A stretch of DNA of 64,000 nucleotides from Streptomyces termitum (lineage in GTDB: Bacteria > Actinomycetota > Actinomycetes > Streptomycetales > Streptomycetaceae): positions 501,150 to 565,149 of the forward strand of contig NZ_BMUL01000002.1 in assembly GCF_014650175.1 (NCBI RefSeq). The letters are read 5' to 3'. The notes under the pieces are model-generated. The model saw only the letters and a program-made list of their open reading frames with translations. It had not been told where the DNA came from and made no database searches. The position numbers were made by a program, and so were the translations under genes. Positions 18,134 through 27,649 of the stretch are shown in pieces (position 1 is the stretch's first letter; every line of letters begins with the position of its first letter).

Positions 18134-19606
18134 GTGCGCGCAGACAGCCCCCTCGGAGGAACCCCGGCGGGTACGAGGACGACGACCGGCGGCGATACGG
18201 GCCCGGGCCCCGGTTCTCGTCCCGGTTCCGGTTCCGGCGCAGGCCCGGATTCCGGTTCTGGTTCCGGCCCCGGTTCCGCCGCCGGAAGGGCGACCCTGGC
18301 GGTCACCGCCGCCGCCACCGCCCTCGCCCTGATGAACTACACGGCGCCCATGCAGACCCTCCCGGCGACGGCCGCCGCCTTCGGGACCCCGGCCTCGGCG
18401 CAGGCGTGGCTGCTCAACGGCACCCCGCTGGGCCTCGCCGCCCTGCTCCTGGTGGCGGGCGCGCTGGCCGACGCGCACGGCCGGCGCCGGGTCTTCCTGC
18501 TCGGCACCCTGGCGCTGGGCGCGACGACGCTGCTCGGCGCGCTCGCGGGCTCGACGGCGCTCTTCACGGCGGCCCGGATCGCGCAGGGCGCGGCGAGCGC
18601 GGCGGTCCTCGCGGGCAGCCTGGGCCTGCTGGCGGACGCGTACCCCTCGGGCCGGGACCGGATCCGGGCCACCGGCCTGTGGGGCGCGTCGGTGAGCGGC
18701 GGGATCGCGCTGGGCCCGCTGCTGGCGGGGGCGGTCTCGCTGGTGGACTGGCGGCTGGTCTTCGTCGTCCTGGGCGCGGCGGCCCTGGTCACGGCCGCCG
18801 CCGGCACCCGCGCGCTCCCGGCGGGCCCCCCGGCCGCCCCCGCCGGGCCCGGCCGCCCGGACCTGGCGGGGGCGGTGGCGCTGGCGCTGGCGCTCGGCGC
18901 GCTGCTGACCGGCCTGACGCTGGGCCGGGACGGCTGGCGGGACCCGTGGGTCGGCGCGCTGCTGGCGGCGTCGGCGGTGCTCACGGCCCTGTTCGCCGTG
19001 GTCGAGCGGCGGGTGGCGCACCCGATGATCGACCTGGGGCTGCTGCGGCGGCCGGAGTTCCGGGCGGCGACGCTGGGCGCGCTCTTCACCGGCCTGGCCG
19101 TGATCGGCCTGTTCAGCGTGGTGCCGGCGCTGCTCCAGCGCGGGGCGGGGCTGTCGCCGCCGGCGGCGGCGTGGCCGTTCGCGCTGTGGTCGGGGACGGC
19201 GTTCGCGGTGGCGCTCCAGGCCCGCAGGCTCGCGGGCCGGGTCCCCGCCCCGTACCAGCTCGCGCTCGGTTTCGTCCTGTCGGCGGCGGGCGTCCTCGGC
19301 CTCCTCGGGACGGTCGGCTCCCCCGCCGTGCCGTGGCCCCGGCTGGTCCTCGCGATGGTGGTGGCGGGCGCGGGCAGCGGCCTGCTGAACGCGGCGCTGC
19401 CCCGGCTCGCGGTCGACTCGGTGCCGCCGGAGCGGGCGGCGATGGGCTCCGGGGCCAACAACACGGCCCGGTACATCGGCTCGGCGGCCGGCGTCGCCCT
19501 GGCGCTCGCCCTGTCGGCGGGCGGCGCGGACCGGGCCCTGCTGGCCTCGGCGGGCCTGGCGCTGGCGGGCGCCGTCGTCACCGTCGCAGCGTCGCCCAGA
19601 CGATGA
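18134..19606 (+). CDS. MFS drug/metabolite exporter (DHA2-like)
   Basis: A 490-residue major facilitator with about 14 hydrophobic segments starting at AVTAAATALALMNY. Motif A is present as GALADAHGRRRVFLLG and a motif C-like stretch as GASVSGGIALGPLLAGAV. The first 50 residues are a Gly/Pro/Ser low-complexity tail. GGAGG stands 5 nt before the GTG at 18134, deciding the start. Divergent to the HxlR gene with two operator-like repeats between, so probably an inducible efflux pump. Its 3' end overlaps the convergent sortase gene by 29 bp. Confidence 0.88.
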   Translation: MRADSPLGGTPAGTRTTTGGDTGPGPGSRPGSGSGAGPDSGSGSGPGSAAGRATLAVTAAATALALMNYTAPMQTLPATAAAFGTPASAQAWLLNGTPLGLAALLLVAGALADAHGRRRVFLLGTLALGATTLLGALAGSTALFTAARIAQGAASAAVLAGSLGLLADAYPSGRDRIRATGLWGASVSGGIALGPLLAGAVSLVDWRLVFVVLGAAALVTAAAGTRALPAGPPAAPAGPGRPDLAGAVALALALGALLTGLTLGRDGWRDPWVGALLAASAVLTALFAVVERRVAHPMIDLGLLRRPEFRAATLGALFTGLAVIGLFSVVPALLQRGAGLSPPAAAWPFALWSGTAFAVALQARRLAGRVPAPYQLALGFVLSAAGVLGLLGTVGSPAVPWPRLVLAMVVAGAGSGLLNAALPRLAVDSVPPERAAMGSGANNTARYIGSAAGVALALALSAGGADRALLASAGLALAGAVVTVAASPRR

Positions 19607-20408
19607 GCCGGTAGCGGGAGGTGAACTCGGGGGTGCAGGTGGTGAGGGTGAGGTAGGAGCCGGGGCGGGAGTACCCGTACGAGGGCTTGACGATCGACCG
19701 GGGCACGGGCTGGATGACGCCGGTGTCGCGCGGCGAGGTGACCGGGAGGATCTGGTCGACGCGGTAGGTGTACGTGCCCTCCCGGGTCCGCAGCGTGATC
19801 TCGTCGCCCTTCCGCAGCCGGTCGACGTACCGGAAGGGCTCGCCGTGGGTGTTCCGGTGCCCGGCGAGCGCGACGTTCCCGGGCCGGCCGGGGGCGGCGG
19901 TACCCGGGTAGTGGCCGACGTACCCCTTGTCGAGGACGTCCCGCTTGGAGATGCCCTGGGCGACGGGGACGGTCAGCCCGAGCCGGGGGATGCGGAGCAC
20001 CGCGAAGGTGTCCCCGGAGACCGGCGGCCCCTTCGCCCCGGCGGCGGGCGGCCCCCCACGCCCCTCGGGCGGCACGGACGGCGAGGGCACCCCGCCCGTC
20101 CCCCCGCTCCCCCCGCTCTCCCCACTCCCCTCGGTCCCACCGGCGCCGCCGGCCCCACCGGGCTCACCAGACCCACCGGGAGAGATCTCCCACTCCCGCT
20201 CCAGGACCCGCACCCGCTCACCGGCCTCGGCACGCGCCTGCTCGTTGGTCCACCACAGCTGGTGGACGACGAGGAGGAGGATCAGAACACCGCAGGTGAC
20301 GACGGTCTCGGCACCCACCCAGAGCACGCGGGCGAGCCCATGGCGCCCCGCGCGCGCCTGGACCACCACCGGCACCCGTTCCCGTCCCCTGCCCCGCACG
20401 CCCGGCAC
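19578..20408 (-). CDS. Class E sortase
   Basis: A membrane-tethered transpeptidase of about 276 residues. After a basic N-terminus comes one transmembrane helix (TVVTCGVLILLLVVHQLWW), a Gly/Ser-rich linker (about residues 65-115), and the catalytic domain. Class E hallmarks are the Tyr in YVGHYPGTA, His in LAGHRNTHGEPF, and Cys and Arg in YLTLTTCTPEFTSRYRLIV. Class E enzymes attach LAXTG proteins to the wall, so the LAATG protein at 10743-11813 is a likely substrate. The exact start is uncertain: GTG codons at 20408, 20399 and 20375 are all in frame, and none has a strong ribosome-binding site. Confidence 0.87.
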   Translation of the reverse strand: MPGVRGRGRERVPVVVQARAGRHGLARVLWVGAETVVTCGVLILLLVVHQLWWTNEQARAEAGERVRVLEREWEISPGGSGEPGGAGGAGGTEGSGESGGSGGTGGVPSPSVPPEGRGGPPAAGAKGPPVSGDTFAVLRIPRLGLTVPVAQGISKRDVLDKGYVGHYPGTAAPGRPGNVALAGHRNTHGEPFRYVDRLRKGDEITLRTREGTYTYRVDQILPVTSPRDTGVIQPVPRSIVKPSYGYSRPGSYLTLTTCTPEFTSRYRLIVWATLRR

Positions 20409-20462
20409 GATAAGGGCTGCGGCGCCAACTCTCCAGGGGCGTACCGCAGTACGGTGGACGCC

Positions 20463-21461
20463 ATGCGCCCCGACACGCCCGCCGCCCACACCACCGAAGC
20501 CGAGCGACTGCTGCGCACCGCAGCCCGGTACCCCGGGGACCGGGAGCCGCTGCTCCTCCGGGCCGCCGCCCACCGGGAACTGGCGGGCGACCGCCCCGGC
20601 GCGACCGCGCTCTACGACGAGCTCCTCGCCGGCACCCCCGCCGCCCCGCACCTGATCCGCGCCCTCAAGGCCGCGAACCTGTGGGAGTACGGGCACGAGG
20701 CCGAGGCCAGGGCCATCATCGACGGCGTACGGCGCTCCCGCCCGGCCGACGCCGCCCCGTGGGAGATCGTCGCGGAGACGCTGGAGGCCCACGACGAACT
20801 GGAAGCGGCCGAAGCCACCCTCACCGAGGCGGCCGGCCTCCTCGCCGACCCCGCCGGGGAGCTCCCGCACGCCACCCGCTCCCTCCTCGCCACCCGCCAC
20901 CGCGTCCGCCGCATGCTGGCCCTGGACCACGACGCCTGGGACACCCGCGCCGACCGCCTCCACACCGGCACGGTCCCCCTCGACGAACTCCACGACCCGA
21001 AGCGCCTCTGGTCCCTCGGCTCCTCCGACCCCGCCGAACTCCAGGCCGAGATCGCCCGCCTCCGCTCCGAACTCGGCACCTACCGCACCGCCCTCTCCCG
21101 CCCCTTCCCGGTGGCCGTCCTCCACTGGCCGGAACGCGAGCTGACCGAACTCCTCGCCGCCTACCCGCCCCTGGAGACCGAGTACCCCACCTACACCGCC
21201 CACCTGACGGACATCGAGGCGTCCCTCCGCGAACTCGCCGCCGCCGGCACCCCCAACCTCGGCATCGTCCGCGCCACCGTCCCCTCCTACGAAGCCTTCG
21301 CCGCCTCCGAAGCCACCCACCCCTCCACCCCCGCCCTCCTCCCCCAATACGCCACCACCCTCGCCGCCCGAGCCCGCGCCCTCCCCTGGCCCCCTCTCCC
21401 ACCGGAGGACTGCTGGTGCGGCTCGGAGAGGGCTTATGGGGAGTGCCACGGGGCGGAGTGA
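20463..21461 (+). CDS. SEC-C motif protein with TPR-like helical repeats
   Basis: A 332-residue cytoplasmic protein. Helical TPR-like repeats fill about residues 5-150 (AERLLRTAARYPGDREPLLLRAAAHREL..., PWEIVAETLEAHDELEAAEATL). The C-terminus ends in a zinc-binding SEC-C motif, CWCGSERAYGECHG. SEC-C proteins are linked to protein quality control or protein interaction, but the specific role is unknown. It starts 54 bp from the divergent class E sortase GTG and ends just before the defence island. Confidence 0.82.
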   Translation: MRPDTPAAHTTEAERLLRTAARYPGDREPLLLRAAAHRELAGDRPGATALYDELLAGTPAAPHLIRALKAANLWEYGHEAEARAIIDGVRRSRPADAAPWEIVAETLEAHDELEAAEATLTEAAGLLADPAGELPHATRSLLATRHRVRRMLALDHDAWDTRADRLHTGTVPLDELHDPKRLWSLGSSDPAELQAEIARLRSELGTYRTALSRPFPVAVLHWPERELTELLAAYPPLETEYPTYTAHLTDIEASLRELAAAGTPNLGIVRATVPSYEAFAASEATHPSTPALLPQYATTLAARARALPWPPLPPEDCWCGSERAYGECHGAE

Positions 21462-21467
21462 TCCTCT

Positions 21468-21487
21468 GCCCCTGAATCAGGGGCTTT
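21468..21487 (+). terminator. Hairpin-T terminator at the left edge of the island
   Basis: GCCCCTGA and TCAGGGGC form a tight hairpin followed by TTTC, 7 bp past the SEC-C gene stop. It separates core DNA from the lower-GC island that follows. Confidence 0.65.
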
Positions 21488-21590
21488 CTCGCGTCGTGTC
21501 AGCCGGCTGGAGTAACGTCGCGTGTGTCACGTTGCTGTCCGACTGGCCGCTTCCCATGCCCAGGTCAGTCCTGCGCATGAGGAAAACCAA

Positions 21591-23135
21591 TTGGCCTACG
21601 AGTCTGGTTCTGAGTGGCAGTTCGATGTGCCCACGAGCGGGAGCAAACGGCTTCCGCCCGCCGCCCGCTACGTGGAGTCCCTGACCCATCAGGGTTACAG
21701 CTTCGAAGCCGCCATCGCTGACCTCGTCGACAACTCGATCGACGCGGGCGCGAAGAACGTCGTGGTGAGCTTCCTCCGGGACGGTGGCCGGCTCGTCAGC
21801 CTGCTCGTCATCGATGACGGGCAGGGCATGGACGACGATGCCCTGGACATCGCCATGACCGTGGGCGGACAGCAGAAGTACACGGACAGCGCTCTGGGAC
21901 ACTTCGGGGCCGGGCTGAAGGCGGCTTCCCTGTCGCACGCGAGCGCCCTGACCGTTGTCAGCCGCACCAAGCGCAGCCCTTCGGCGGGGCGGCGGTGGCT
22001 GACCGCCCATGCGCACCAGGACTTCACCTGCGACATCGTCGACTCCCGGTACTGCCAGGATCTCGTCGACCGCTACGACGGCGTGATCGGCTGGCATGGC
22101 ACGATCGTCCGCTGGGACGAGGTGCGCGCTTTCGAGACCGTGACCACGGGCCAGACCGACCGGTTCCAGAACGAGATGATTGAGCGGCTGGAAACCCACC
22201 TCGGCCTGTACCTGCACCGTTTCCTGAACCGGGACGACTTCCACATCGACATCGTCGTGGAGGACGTGCGGACCCAGGAGGAACTCGATCACCGGGGCAT
22301 CGAAGCGATCGACCCCTTCGGCTACCGCCTCCCCGGCCGTGCAGGCTTCCCCCGCACCTACACGGCGCCGGTCGAAGGAGTCGGCCCCCTGAAGCTGACG
22401 GCCCACATCTGGCCGCCGAAGTCCCTGCTCGTCGCCTATCGAGGCATCGGCCCCCGCGCCGAGCGCCAGGGCTTCTACATCTACCGGAACGACCGTCTGG
22501 TGCAAGCGGGCGGCTGGAACGGAACCCGCAGCGCCGAGACACACCACAACCTCGCACGCATCGCCATCGACCTCCCCTCCCAGCCCAACAGGGTCTTCTC
22601 ACTCACCGTGAAGAAGGACGGGGTCAACGTCACCCCGGCGTTCGCCCGCGGGCTGGAGAAAGCGACGGACACCAACGGCGGCACGTTCGTGCAGTACCTG
22701 AGGGAGGCGGAGGGGACCTACCGGGATGCCGCACGCCGGTCCACCGAGGTCCAGCGCAAGGAAGTCATCCCGCCCGGGAAGGGGGTCGACCCCAAGCTGA
22801 AGCGGACGCTCCGCGACGAGCTTCCCACGCTGGAGAGCGAAGACCCCATCACCTTTCGCTGGGAAGCCCTGCCGGCCGGGGTCTTCTTCGACATCGACCG
22901 CGAAGACCACGTCGTCCGGCTGAACAAGGAGTTCCGCCAGGCGTTCAGCGCAGGGCGCCGGACCGGATCGAACGATGCCCCCACACTCAAGGCGATGCTC
23001 TACCTGATGCTGGAGAAGAACTTCCGCATGGGCCGGTCAAGCGCGCAGCGAGACGATGAGATGGCCCTGTGGAACAGCGTTCTGCTGACCGCCGCCCAGT
23101 GCGAGATCTCCCGCGGAGAGGAAGACGCCCGGTGA
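21591..23135 (+). CDS. MutL/MORC-like GHKL ATPase of a restriction-modification system
   Basis: A protein of about 514 residues with a gyrase-Hsp90-MutL ATPase module: N-box AAIADLVDNSIDAGA (about residues 41-54), G1 box VIDDGQGMDDDAL (73-85), and G2 box ALGHFGAGLKAAS (101-113). An S5-like region follows, then a family-specific C-terminal domain. This is the paraMORC type described in RM neighbourhoods beside Z1 helicases. I prefer the TTG at 21591, with GAGGA 7 nt upstream; a GTG at 21522 would add 23 residues without a ribosome-binding site. Its stop overlaps the Z1 gene by 4 bp. It likely remodels DNA or the complex using ATP. Confidence 0.85.
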   Translation: MAYESGSEWQFDVPTSGSKRLPPAARYVESLTHQGYSFEAAIADLVDNSIDAGAKNVVVSFLRDGGRLVSLLVIDDGQGMDDDALDIAMTVGGQQKYTDSALGHFGAGLKAASLSHASALTVVSRTKRSPSAGRRWLTAHAHQDFTCDIVDSRYCQDLVDRYDGVIGWHGTIVRWDEVRAFETVTTGQTDRFQNEMIERLETHLGLYLHRFLNRDDFHIDIVVEDVRTQEELDHRGIEAIDPFGYRLPGRAGFPRTYTAPVEGVGPLKLTAHIWPPKSLLVAYRGIGPRAERQGFYIYRNDRLVQAGGWNGTRSAETHHNLARIAIDLPSQPNRVFSLTVKKDGVNVTPAFARGLEKATDTNGGTFVQYLREAEGTYRDAARRSTEVQRKEVIPPGKGVDPKLKRTLRDELPTLESEDPITFRWEALPAGVFFDIDREDHVVRLNKEFRQAFSAGRRTGSNDAPTLKAMLYLMLEKNFRMGRSSAQRDDEMALWNSVLLTAAQCEISRGEEDAR

Positions 23136-26083
23136 ATGACGACCTGCTGAATCTGCATATCGATGTCCTGGGCGCGATGAGCCGGGAGCCGAAGGACTTC
23201 ACCAAGATCGCCTTTGCGGTATCCGACCTAGAAGAGCCCGCTGACGGAGCCCTGGAGGAGTTCCGCGGCCTCCTCATGGCGGGGCAGCCCGAGTTCACCG
23301 CCCTGTGGAAGCAGAAGCTGACATTCTGGGACACCGTGGAGACGGCGACCTGGTCGGCCAGCCAGGCAGGAACCGAGCAGCGGCGCGCCGACACCTACGC
23401 CCGGCTCGGCTTCGGCGAAGAGCTGCGCAAAGCGCTGGACACCGCTGTTCCCCTGATCACCGCGCCCAAGCCAGTGGTGCTCAGCCGGGGCTTCACGCCC
23501 TGGTACACCAGGGAGAAAGGCGCCGCCCGTTCGTTCTACTGGTCGGCCTACGAGAGGGTCCTCCGCGGCAAGGGGTGGAGCGAGGCCGCCATCGCCAGCC
23601 TCGACCAGGCTTCGCACGGCGTGGTGGAACGGCTGTCGGACCCCACCCGCGACGACGCCTACAGCGCGCGCGGCCTGGTGGTCGGCTACGTCCAGTCCGG
23701 CAAGACCGCCAACTTCACCGGGGTCATCGCCAAGGCAGTGGACGCCGGATACCGGCTGGTCATCGTCCTCGGCGGCACGCTCAACCTGCTGCGCGGCCAG
23801 ACCCAGCGCCGCCTGGACATGGAACTGATCGGCAGGGAGAACATCCTGCGGGGCATCAGCCCCGATGACATCGACAGCCTGATCGGCGTCGACTACCAGG
23901 ACGATGAGGACTGGCCCGCCAAGTTCGTCTCGCACGGCGGGCGGCCTTCTCACCGCGGGGCCTTCGATATCGAGCGGCTGACGACGCGCGACGACGACTA
24001 CCGGGGCCTGGGCCAGGGCATCAGCGCGCTGGACATCCCGAAGACCGATCCCGCCCGGGCCCTGCACGACCCGGTAAACCTGCACCCTTCGGCAGCCCGC
24101 GTCATGGTGGTGAAGAAGAACAAGGACGTCCTCGCGAGCTTGGTCCAAGACCTCAAGCGCGTCGGCAGCATCCTCGGCGAACTCCCCGTTCTGATCATCG
24201 ACGACGAGTCCGACCAGGCCTCGGTGAACACGAACAACCCTGCGAAACGGACCGAAGGAGAGGAGTCCCGTACCACCATCAACCGACTGATCTCCCATCT
24301 GCTCCAGCTGCTCCCCCGGGCCCAGTACGTCGGCTACACGGCCACGCCCTTCGCCAACGTCTTCGTCGACCCGGACGACACGACGGACATCTTCCCGAGA
24401 GACTTCCTCATCTCCCTGCCCCGTCCCATCGGCTACATGGGTGTCCAGGACTTCCACGACCTTGACTCGGCCATTCCTTCCAGGGAACGCACCTTCGCTA
24501 ACTCCCAGGAGAAGGCGCACGTCCGCGGCATCTACGACGGGCCTGACGACCGGCTGCTCGAGGCCATGGACGCGTTCGTCCTCTCTGGCGCGCTCAAGCT
24601 CTACCGCATCCGCCATCAGGGCGTGTCCGAAAGCAAGTACCGCCACCACACCATGCTCGTCCACGATTCGGTGCGGATGGCGGATCACACCGCGCTGGCC
24701 CAGCGGCTGAATGCGATGTGGCACGAGTCGTACGGCAGCAGCGCGGCTCACGAGCGGCTGGCCAAGCTGTTCGAAGAGGATTTCAAACCGGTCTGCGACG
24801 CCCGTTCGGAAGGCGCACAGGTCCCGGCATCCTACGAGGCGCTCCGGCCTCACATCAGCCGGGCGCGTCAGCTCATCAGCTCGGGAAACAACCCGGTCAT
24901 CATCGTCAACGGGGACAAGGAGCGCGACTACGAGCAGGTCGATCTCGACTTCGACCGCACCCGCAACGTGTGGAAGATCCTCGTGGGCGGCACCAAGCTC
25001 TCCCGTGGATTCACCGTTGAAGGCCTCACCGTGACGTACTACCGGCGCAAGACGCAGCAGGCGGACACCCTGATGCAGATGGGCCGCTGGTTCGGCTTCC
25101 GTGACCAGTACCGCGACCTGGTGCGTCTGTACATCGGCCGTGAGGAGCCCTACGGCAAGGACAAGACGCTCGATCTGTACGAGGCGTTCGAGGCCATCTG
25201 CCAGGACGAAGAGGTGTTCCGGAGCCAGCTCGCACAGTACGCCACGGTGATCGACGGCGAACCCCAGCTCACGCCTGAACGGATGCTGCCGCTGGTCTCA
25301 CAGCATCTGGCGCTGATCAAGCCGTCAGCGCGGAACAAGATGTTCAATTCCGAACTCGTCGAGATCCGCTCCCCCGGGAAGCCCATCGAGCCGGCCGCGT
25401 ACCCCCGGAGCCCGGAGCGGACCGCCCGGAACGCCGAACGCTGGCGCCCCCTGCTGCCCGTTTTCAACGCCGCTCCCGTCACCCTGGCCCTCCCCCCGGA
25501 CAGCAGCAGTCCGCTCACACGTACCTTCCAGGCCACGACGGCCGTCGTGGCGCACGCAGACCTGATCAGCGTGCTGAGCCAGCTGGAGTGGGAAGGCGAC
25601 AACCATTTCACCCCTCATCTCAACTACCTCGCGCAACTCGACGGGTCACTCGCCACCGTCGACGACTGGCTGGTCGTCGCCCCGCAGACCACATCGAGCC
25701 GCCGGGTGGAAGGCCGCATCCTGGGCCACGGGCCGGCTTCTCTCGTCCGTCGTAACCGCCAGCTGAACAAGGTCGCCTTCGGACGAATCTCAGGTCTTGA
25801 GCACCGCAGGTGGGCCCAGCAGCTCATCGATGACGCCGGCGCGGAAGGCCCGTCGGCTCCAGGACCGCTCGTGGTGGGAAGCCGTACGGGGGTCGTCCTG
25901 CTCTACGCGGCTGTGGAGGTCACTGACGACGCCGGACTCCGTGCGGCAGCTCCGGACGGAGTGGCCGACCCCTCACGGGTCATGCTCGCCTTCACGGTGA
26001 TCCCGCCCGCCGCGGCGAACGATTCCTCTCTCCGGCTGCTCCGCTACCAGGCGAAACGGTCGAACTCACAAGACGGCTCGTGA
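23132..26083 (+). CDS. Z1 domain superfamily II helicase-like protein
   Basis: A 983-residue ATPase. Motifs in order: Walker A GYVQSGKTANF (about residue 188), acidic motif LIIDDESDQAS (about 354), YVGYTATPFANVFVD (about 400), the Z1 hallmark VGGTKLSRGFTVEGLTV (about 617), and the arginine-finger-type QMGRWFGFR (about 648). Z1 proteins are companions of MutL/MORC-like ATPases in MZA-type defence and RM operons. The GTG start at 23132 overlaps the ATPase stop (GTGA) and has GGAGAGGA upstream. It probably couples target sensing to the nuclease encoded next. Confidence 0.9.
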   Translation: MNDDLLNLHIDVLGAMSREPKDFTKIAFAVSDLEEPADGALEEFRGLLMAGQPEFTALWKQKLTFWDTVETATWSASQAGTEQRRADTYARLGFGEELRKALDTAVPLITAPKPVVLSRGFTPWYTREKGAARSFYWSAYERVLRGKGWSEAAIASLDQASHGVVERLSDPTRDDAYSARGLVVGYVQSGKTANFTGVIAKAVDAGYRLVIVLGGTLNLLRGQTQRRLDMELIGRENILRGISPDDIDSLIGVDYQDDEDWPAKFVSHGGRPSHRGAFDIERLTTRDDDYRGLGQGISALDIPKTDPARALHDPVNLHPSAARVMVVKKNKDVLASLVQDLKRVGSILGELPVLIIDDESDQASVNTNNPAKRTEGEESRTTINRLISHLLQLLPRAQYVGYTATPFANVFVDPDDTTDIFPRDFLISLPRPIGYMGVQDFHDLDSAIPSRERTFANSQEKAHVRGIYDGPDDRLLEAMDAFVLSGALKLYRIRHQGVSESKYRHHTMLVHDSVRMADHTALAQRLNAMWHESYGSSAAHERLAKLFEEDFKPVCDARSEGAQVPASYEALRPHISRARQLISSGNNPVIIVNGDKERDYEQVDLDFDRTRNVWKILVGGTKLSRGFTVEGLTVTYYRRKTQQADTLMQMGRWFGFRDQYRDLVRLYIGREEPYGKDKTLDLYEAFEAICQDEEVFRSQLAQYATVIDGEPQLTPERMLPLVSQHLALIKPSARNKMFNSELVEIRSPGKPIEPAAYPRSPERTARNAERWRPLLPVFNAAPVTLALPPDSSSPLTRTFQATTAVVAHADLISVLSQLEWEGDNHFTPHLNYLAQLDGSLATVDDWLVVAPQTTSSRRVEGRILGHGPASLVRRNRQLNKVAFGRISGLEHRRWAQQLIDDAGAEGPSAPGPLVVGSRTGVVLLYAAVEVTDDAGLRAAAPDGVADPSRVMLAFTVIPPAAANDSSLRLLRYQAKRSNSQDGS

Positions 26084-26134
26084 CCGGGCCGGGCCTCTCC
26101 ACGCCATAGACCCGACCGGACAGGAGTCCTGTTG

Positions 26135-27112
26135 ATGCTTCCCTTCTTCCACCACAGTGCGACCGCTGCGGTCAGCGTCCGCGAACAGACGCTCCTGAAC
26201 GAAGACCCGGAACTGGCCGCGGTCTACCAGCGGCTGACCCGGCTCGACCCCGGAGGCCTGCGCTTCGCCAGAGTCCTCCGGGACACGATCGACCAGCTGC
26301 TCAACGGAGAAGTCACCGGACGCTACGACTGGGAAACGCTCTTCAAAACCGAGAAGACCCATGCGGGAACACTCGTCGAGATCAACCTGCAGCGCGAGTT
26401 CGCATTCGATGACGGCGTCGACATGGACTACCGGATCTCCGGCATCGAAGTGGACTGCAAGTACTCCCAGCGTTTCGGCAGCTGGATGATCCCTCCGGAG
26501 GCCCTGGGCCACCTCTGCCTGCTGGTGTGGGCTGACGATTACAGGAGCGAGTGGAGTGCGGGGCTGCTGCGCATCGATGAGCGCTGGCTCAACCAAGGGA
26601 ACAACCGGGACAAGAAGCTGACCATCAAGGCAGAGCACCGGAGCAGGATCCTGTGGTTGTGGCACGGAGAGGAGCTTCCGGTGAACGCCCTGCTCCACAT
26701 GGACCCCGCCGACCGGGAAGCGGTCTTCGCCGCCGGTTCGGGGCAGTCGAAGCTCAACGAACTGTTCCGCAGGTACCAAGGGCGGAGAATCGGCCGCAAC
26801 GTTGTACGCACGGTCGCCCAGCAGAAGGACTACATGAAAAGAGTCCGGGGGAACGGAGGAGCCAGATCGGCTCTCCAAGGCGAGGGAATCATCATCATGG
26901 GCGACTCCCAGTCGCATCAGGAGATAGCGGTCCAGCTAGGTCTTCCCGCCCCGGGGGAGGGCGAGTTCGTCAGCGCGCGCGTGACACAAGCGAATGGCGA
27001 CTTCCAGGGGCACCGGGCACGCATCGAAGGAGAATTGTGGAGGGTTTCGAACAAGAACGACAAGGTCACGAAAGCCCCCGTCCTCCCTTCGGCCAAAGCG
27101 AAATCCTCATAG
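26135..27112 (+). CDS. NaeI-type restriction endonuclease
   Basis: A 325-residue type IIE endonuclease. As far as I recall the NaeI protein, the active-site quartet is present with the same spacing: E82 (TLVEINLQREF), D98 (DMDYRISG), D107 and K109 (VDCKYS). The ligase-like LxDG motif of NaeI reads LLNG here (residues 55-58). The C-terminal effector-DNA domain includes YMKRVRGNGGARSAL and GEGIIIMGD. NaeI cuts GCCGGC, so that is the predicted site. AGGAG stands 8 nt before the ATG. The gap after the Z1 gene is 51 bp. The partner methyltransferase is at 27650-28840. Confidence 0.9.
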   Translation: MLPFFHHSATAAVSVREQTLLNEDPELAAVYQRLTRLDPGGLRFARVLRDTIDQLLNGEVTGRYDWETLFKTEKTHAGTLVEINLQREFAFDDGVDMDYRISGIEVDCKYSQRFGSWMIPPEALGHLCLLVWADDYRSEWSAGLLRIDERWLNQGNNRDKKLTIKAEHRSRILWLWHGEELPVNALLHMDPADREAVFAAGSGQSKLNELFRRYQGRRIGRNVVRTVAQQKDYMKRVRGNGGARSALQGEGIIIMGDSQSHQEIAVQLGLPAPGEGEFVSARVTQANGDFQGHRARIEGELWRVSNKNDKVTKAPVLPSAKAKSS

Positions 27113-27124
27113 GATACAAAAGAG

Positions 27125-27649
27125 ATGAAAGAAGCTCCTGTACGAAGAAAAGGGGAGGCTCCCATCAGTGACTGGGCTCCGCCTGAGGGGTCATGGGCGT
27201 CCTCTGCCGCACGGCGCCGGAACATGCAGGCCATCCGAAGCCGCGACACACAGCCTGAGCAGCTGGTCCGGCGGCTTCTGCACGCCCAGGGCCTGAGGTA
27301 CCGCGTCGCCGCCAGGCCCCTTCCCGGTCTCCGGCGGACCGCGGACATCGTCTTCCGGCCGGTGAAGGTCGCCGTCTTCATCGACGGCTGCTACTGGCAC
27401 GGATGTCCCGAGCATTACGTGCCGCCGAGGACGAACCCCGGTTACTGGTCCGACAAGGTTGCCGGCAACATGGCGCGGGACCTCGACACCAACGCACGGC
27501 TCAAGGAAGAGGGATGGACCGTCCTCCGGTTCTGGGAGCACGATGAGCCCGGCGAGTGCGCCGCCCTGATCGCCGCCGAAGTGGAGAAGCTCCGTGCCCG
27601 CGCCCAGAAGCCGGAAAAGGACACGGACACGGACACGGAAACACCCTGA
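27125..27649 (+). CDS. vsr: Vsr-type mismatch (very short patch) endonuclease
   Basis: A 174-residue endonuclease. Conserved Vsr segments are RRRNMQAIRSRDTQPEQLVRRLL, TADIVFRPVKVAVFIDGCYWHGCPEH (catalytic Asp plus the zinc-ligand Cys/His cluster) and NPGYWSDKVAGNMARDLDTN. Vsr nicks beside T:G mismatches that arise when 5-methylcytosine deaminates, so it protects a genome methylated by the partner enzyme. It follows the nuclease gene by 12 bp. The stop codon directly abuts that of the convergent methyltransferase gene (TGATCA). A short acidic Asp/Thr tail ends the protein. Confidence 0.92.
   Translation: MKEAPVRRKGEAPISDWAPPEGSWASSAARRRNMQAIRSRDTQPEQLVRRLLHAQGLRYRVAARPLPGLRRTADIVFRPVKVAVFIDGCYWHGCPEHYVPPRTNPGYWSDKVAGNMARDLDTNARLKEEGWTVLRFWEHDEPGECAALIAAEVEKLRARAQKPEKDTDTDTETP

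Noticed and set aside
21522..21590. Upstream GTG start for the GHKL ATPase
   Set aside because: No ribosome-binding site; the TTG at 21591 has GAGGA at good spacing and begins near the conserved region. The GTG remains possible.
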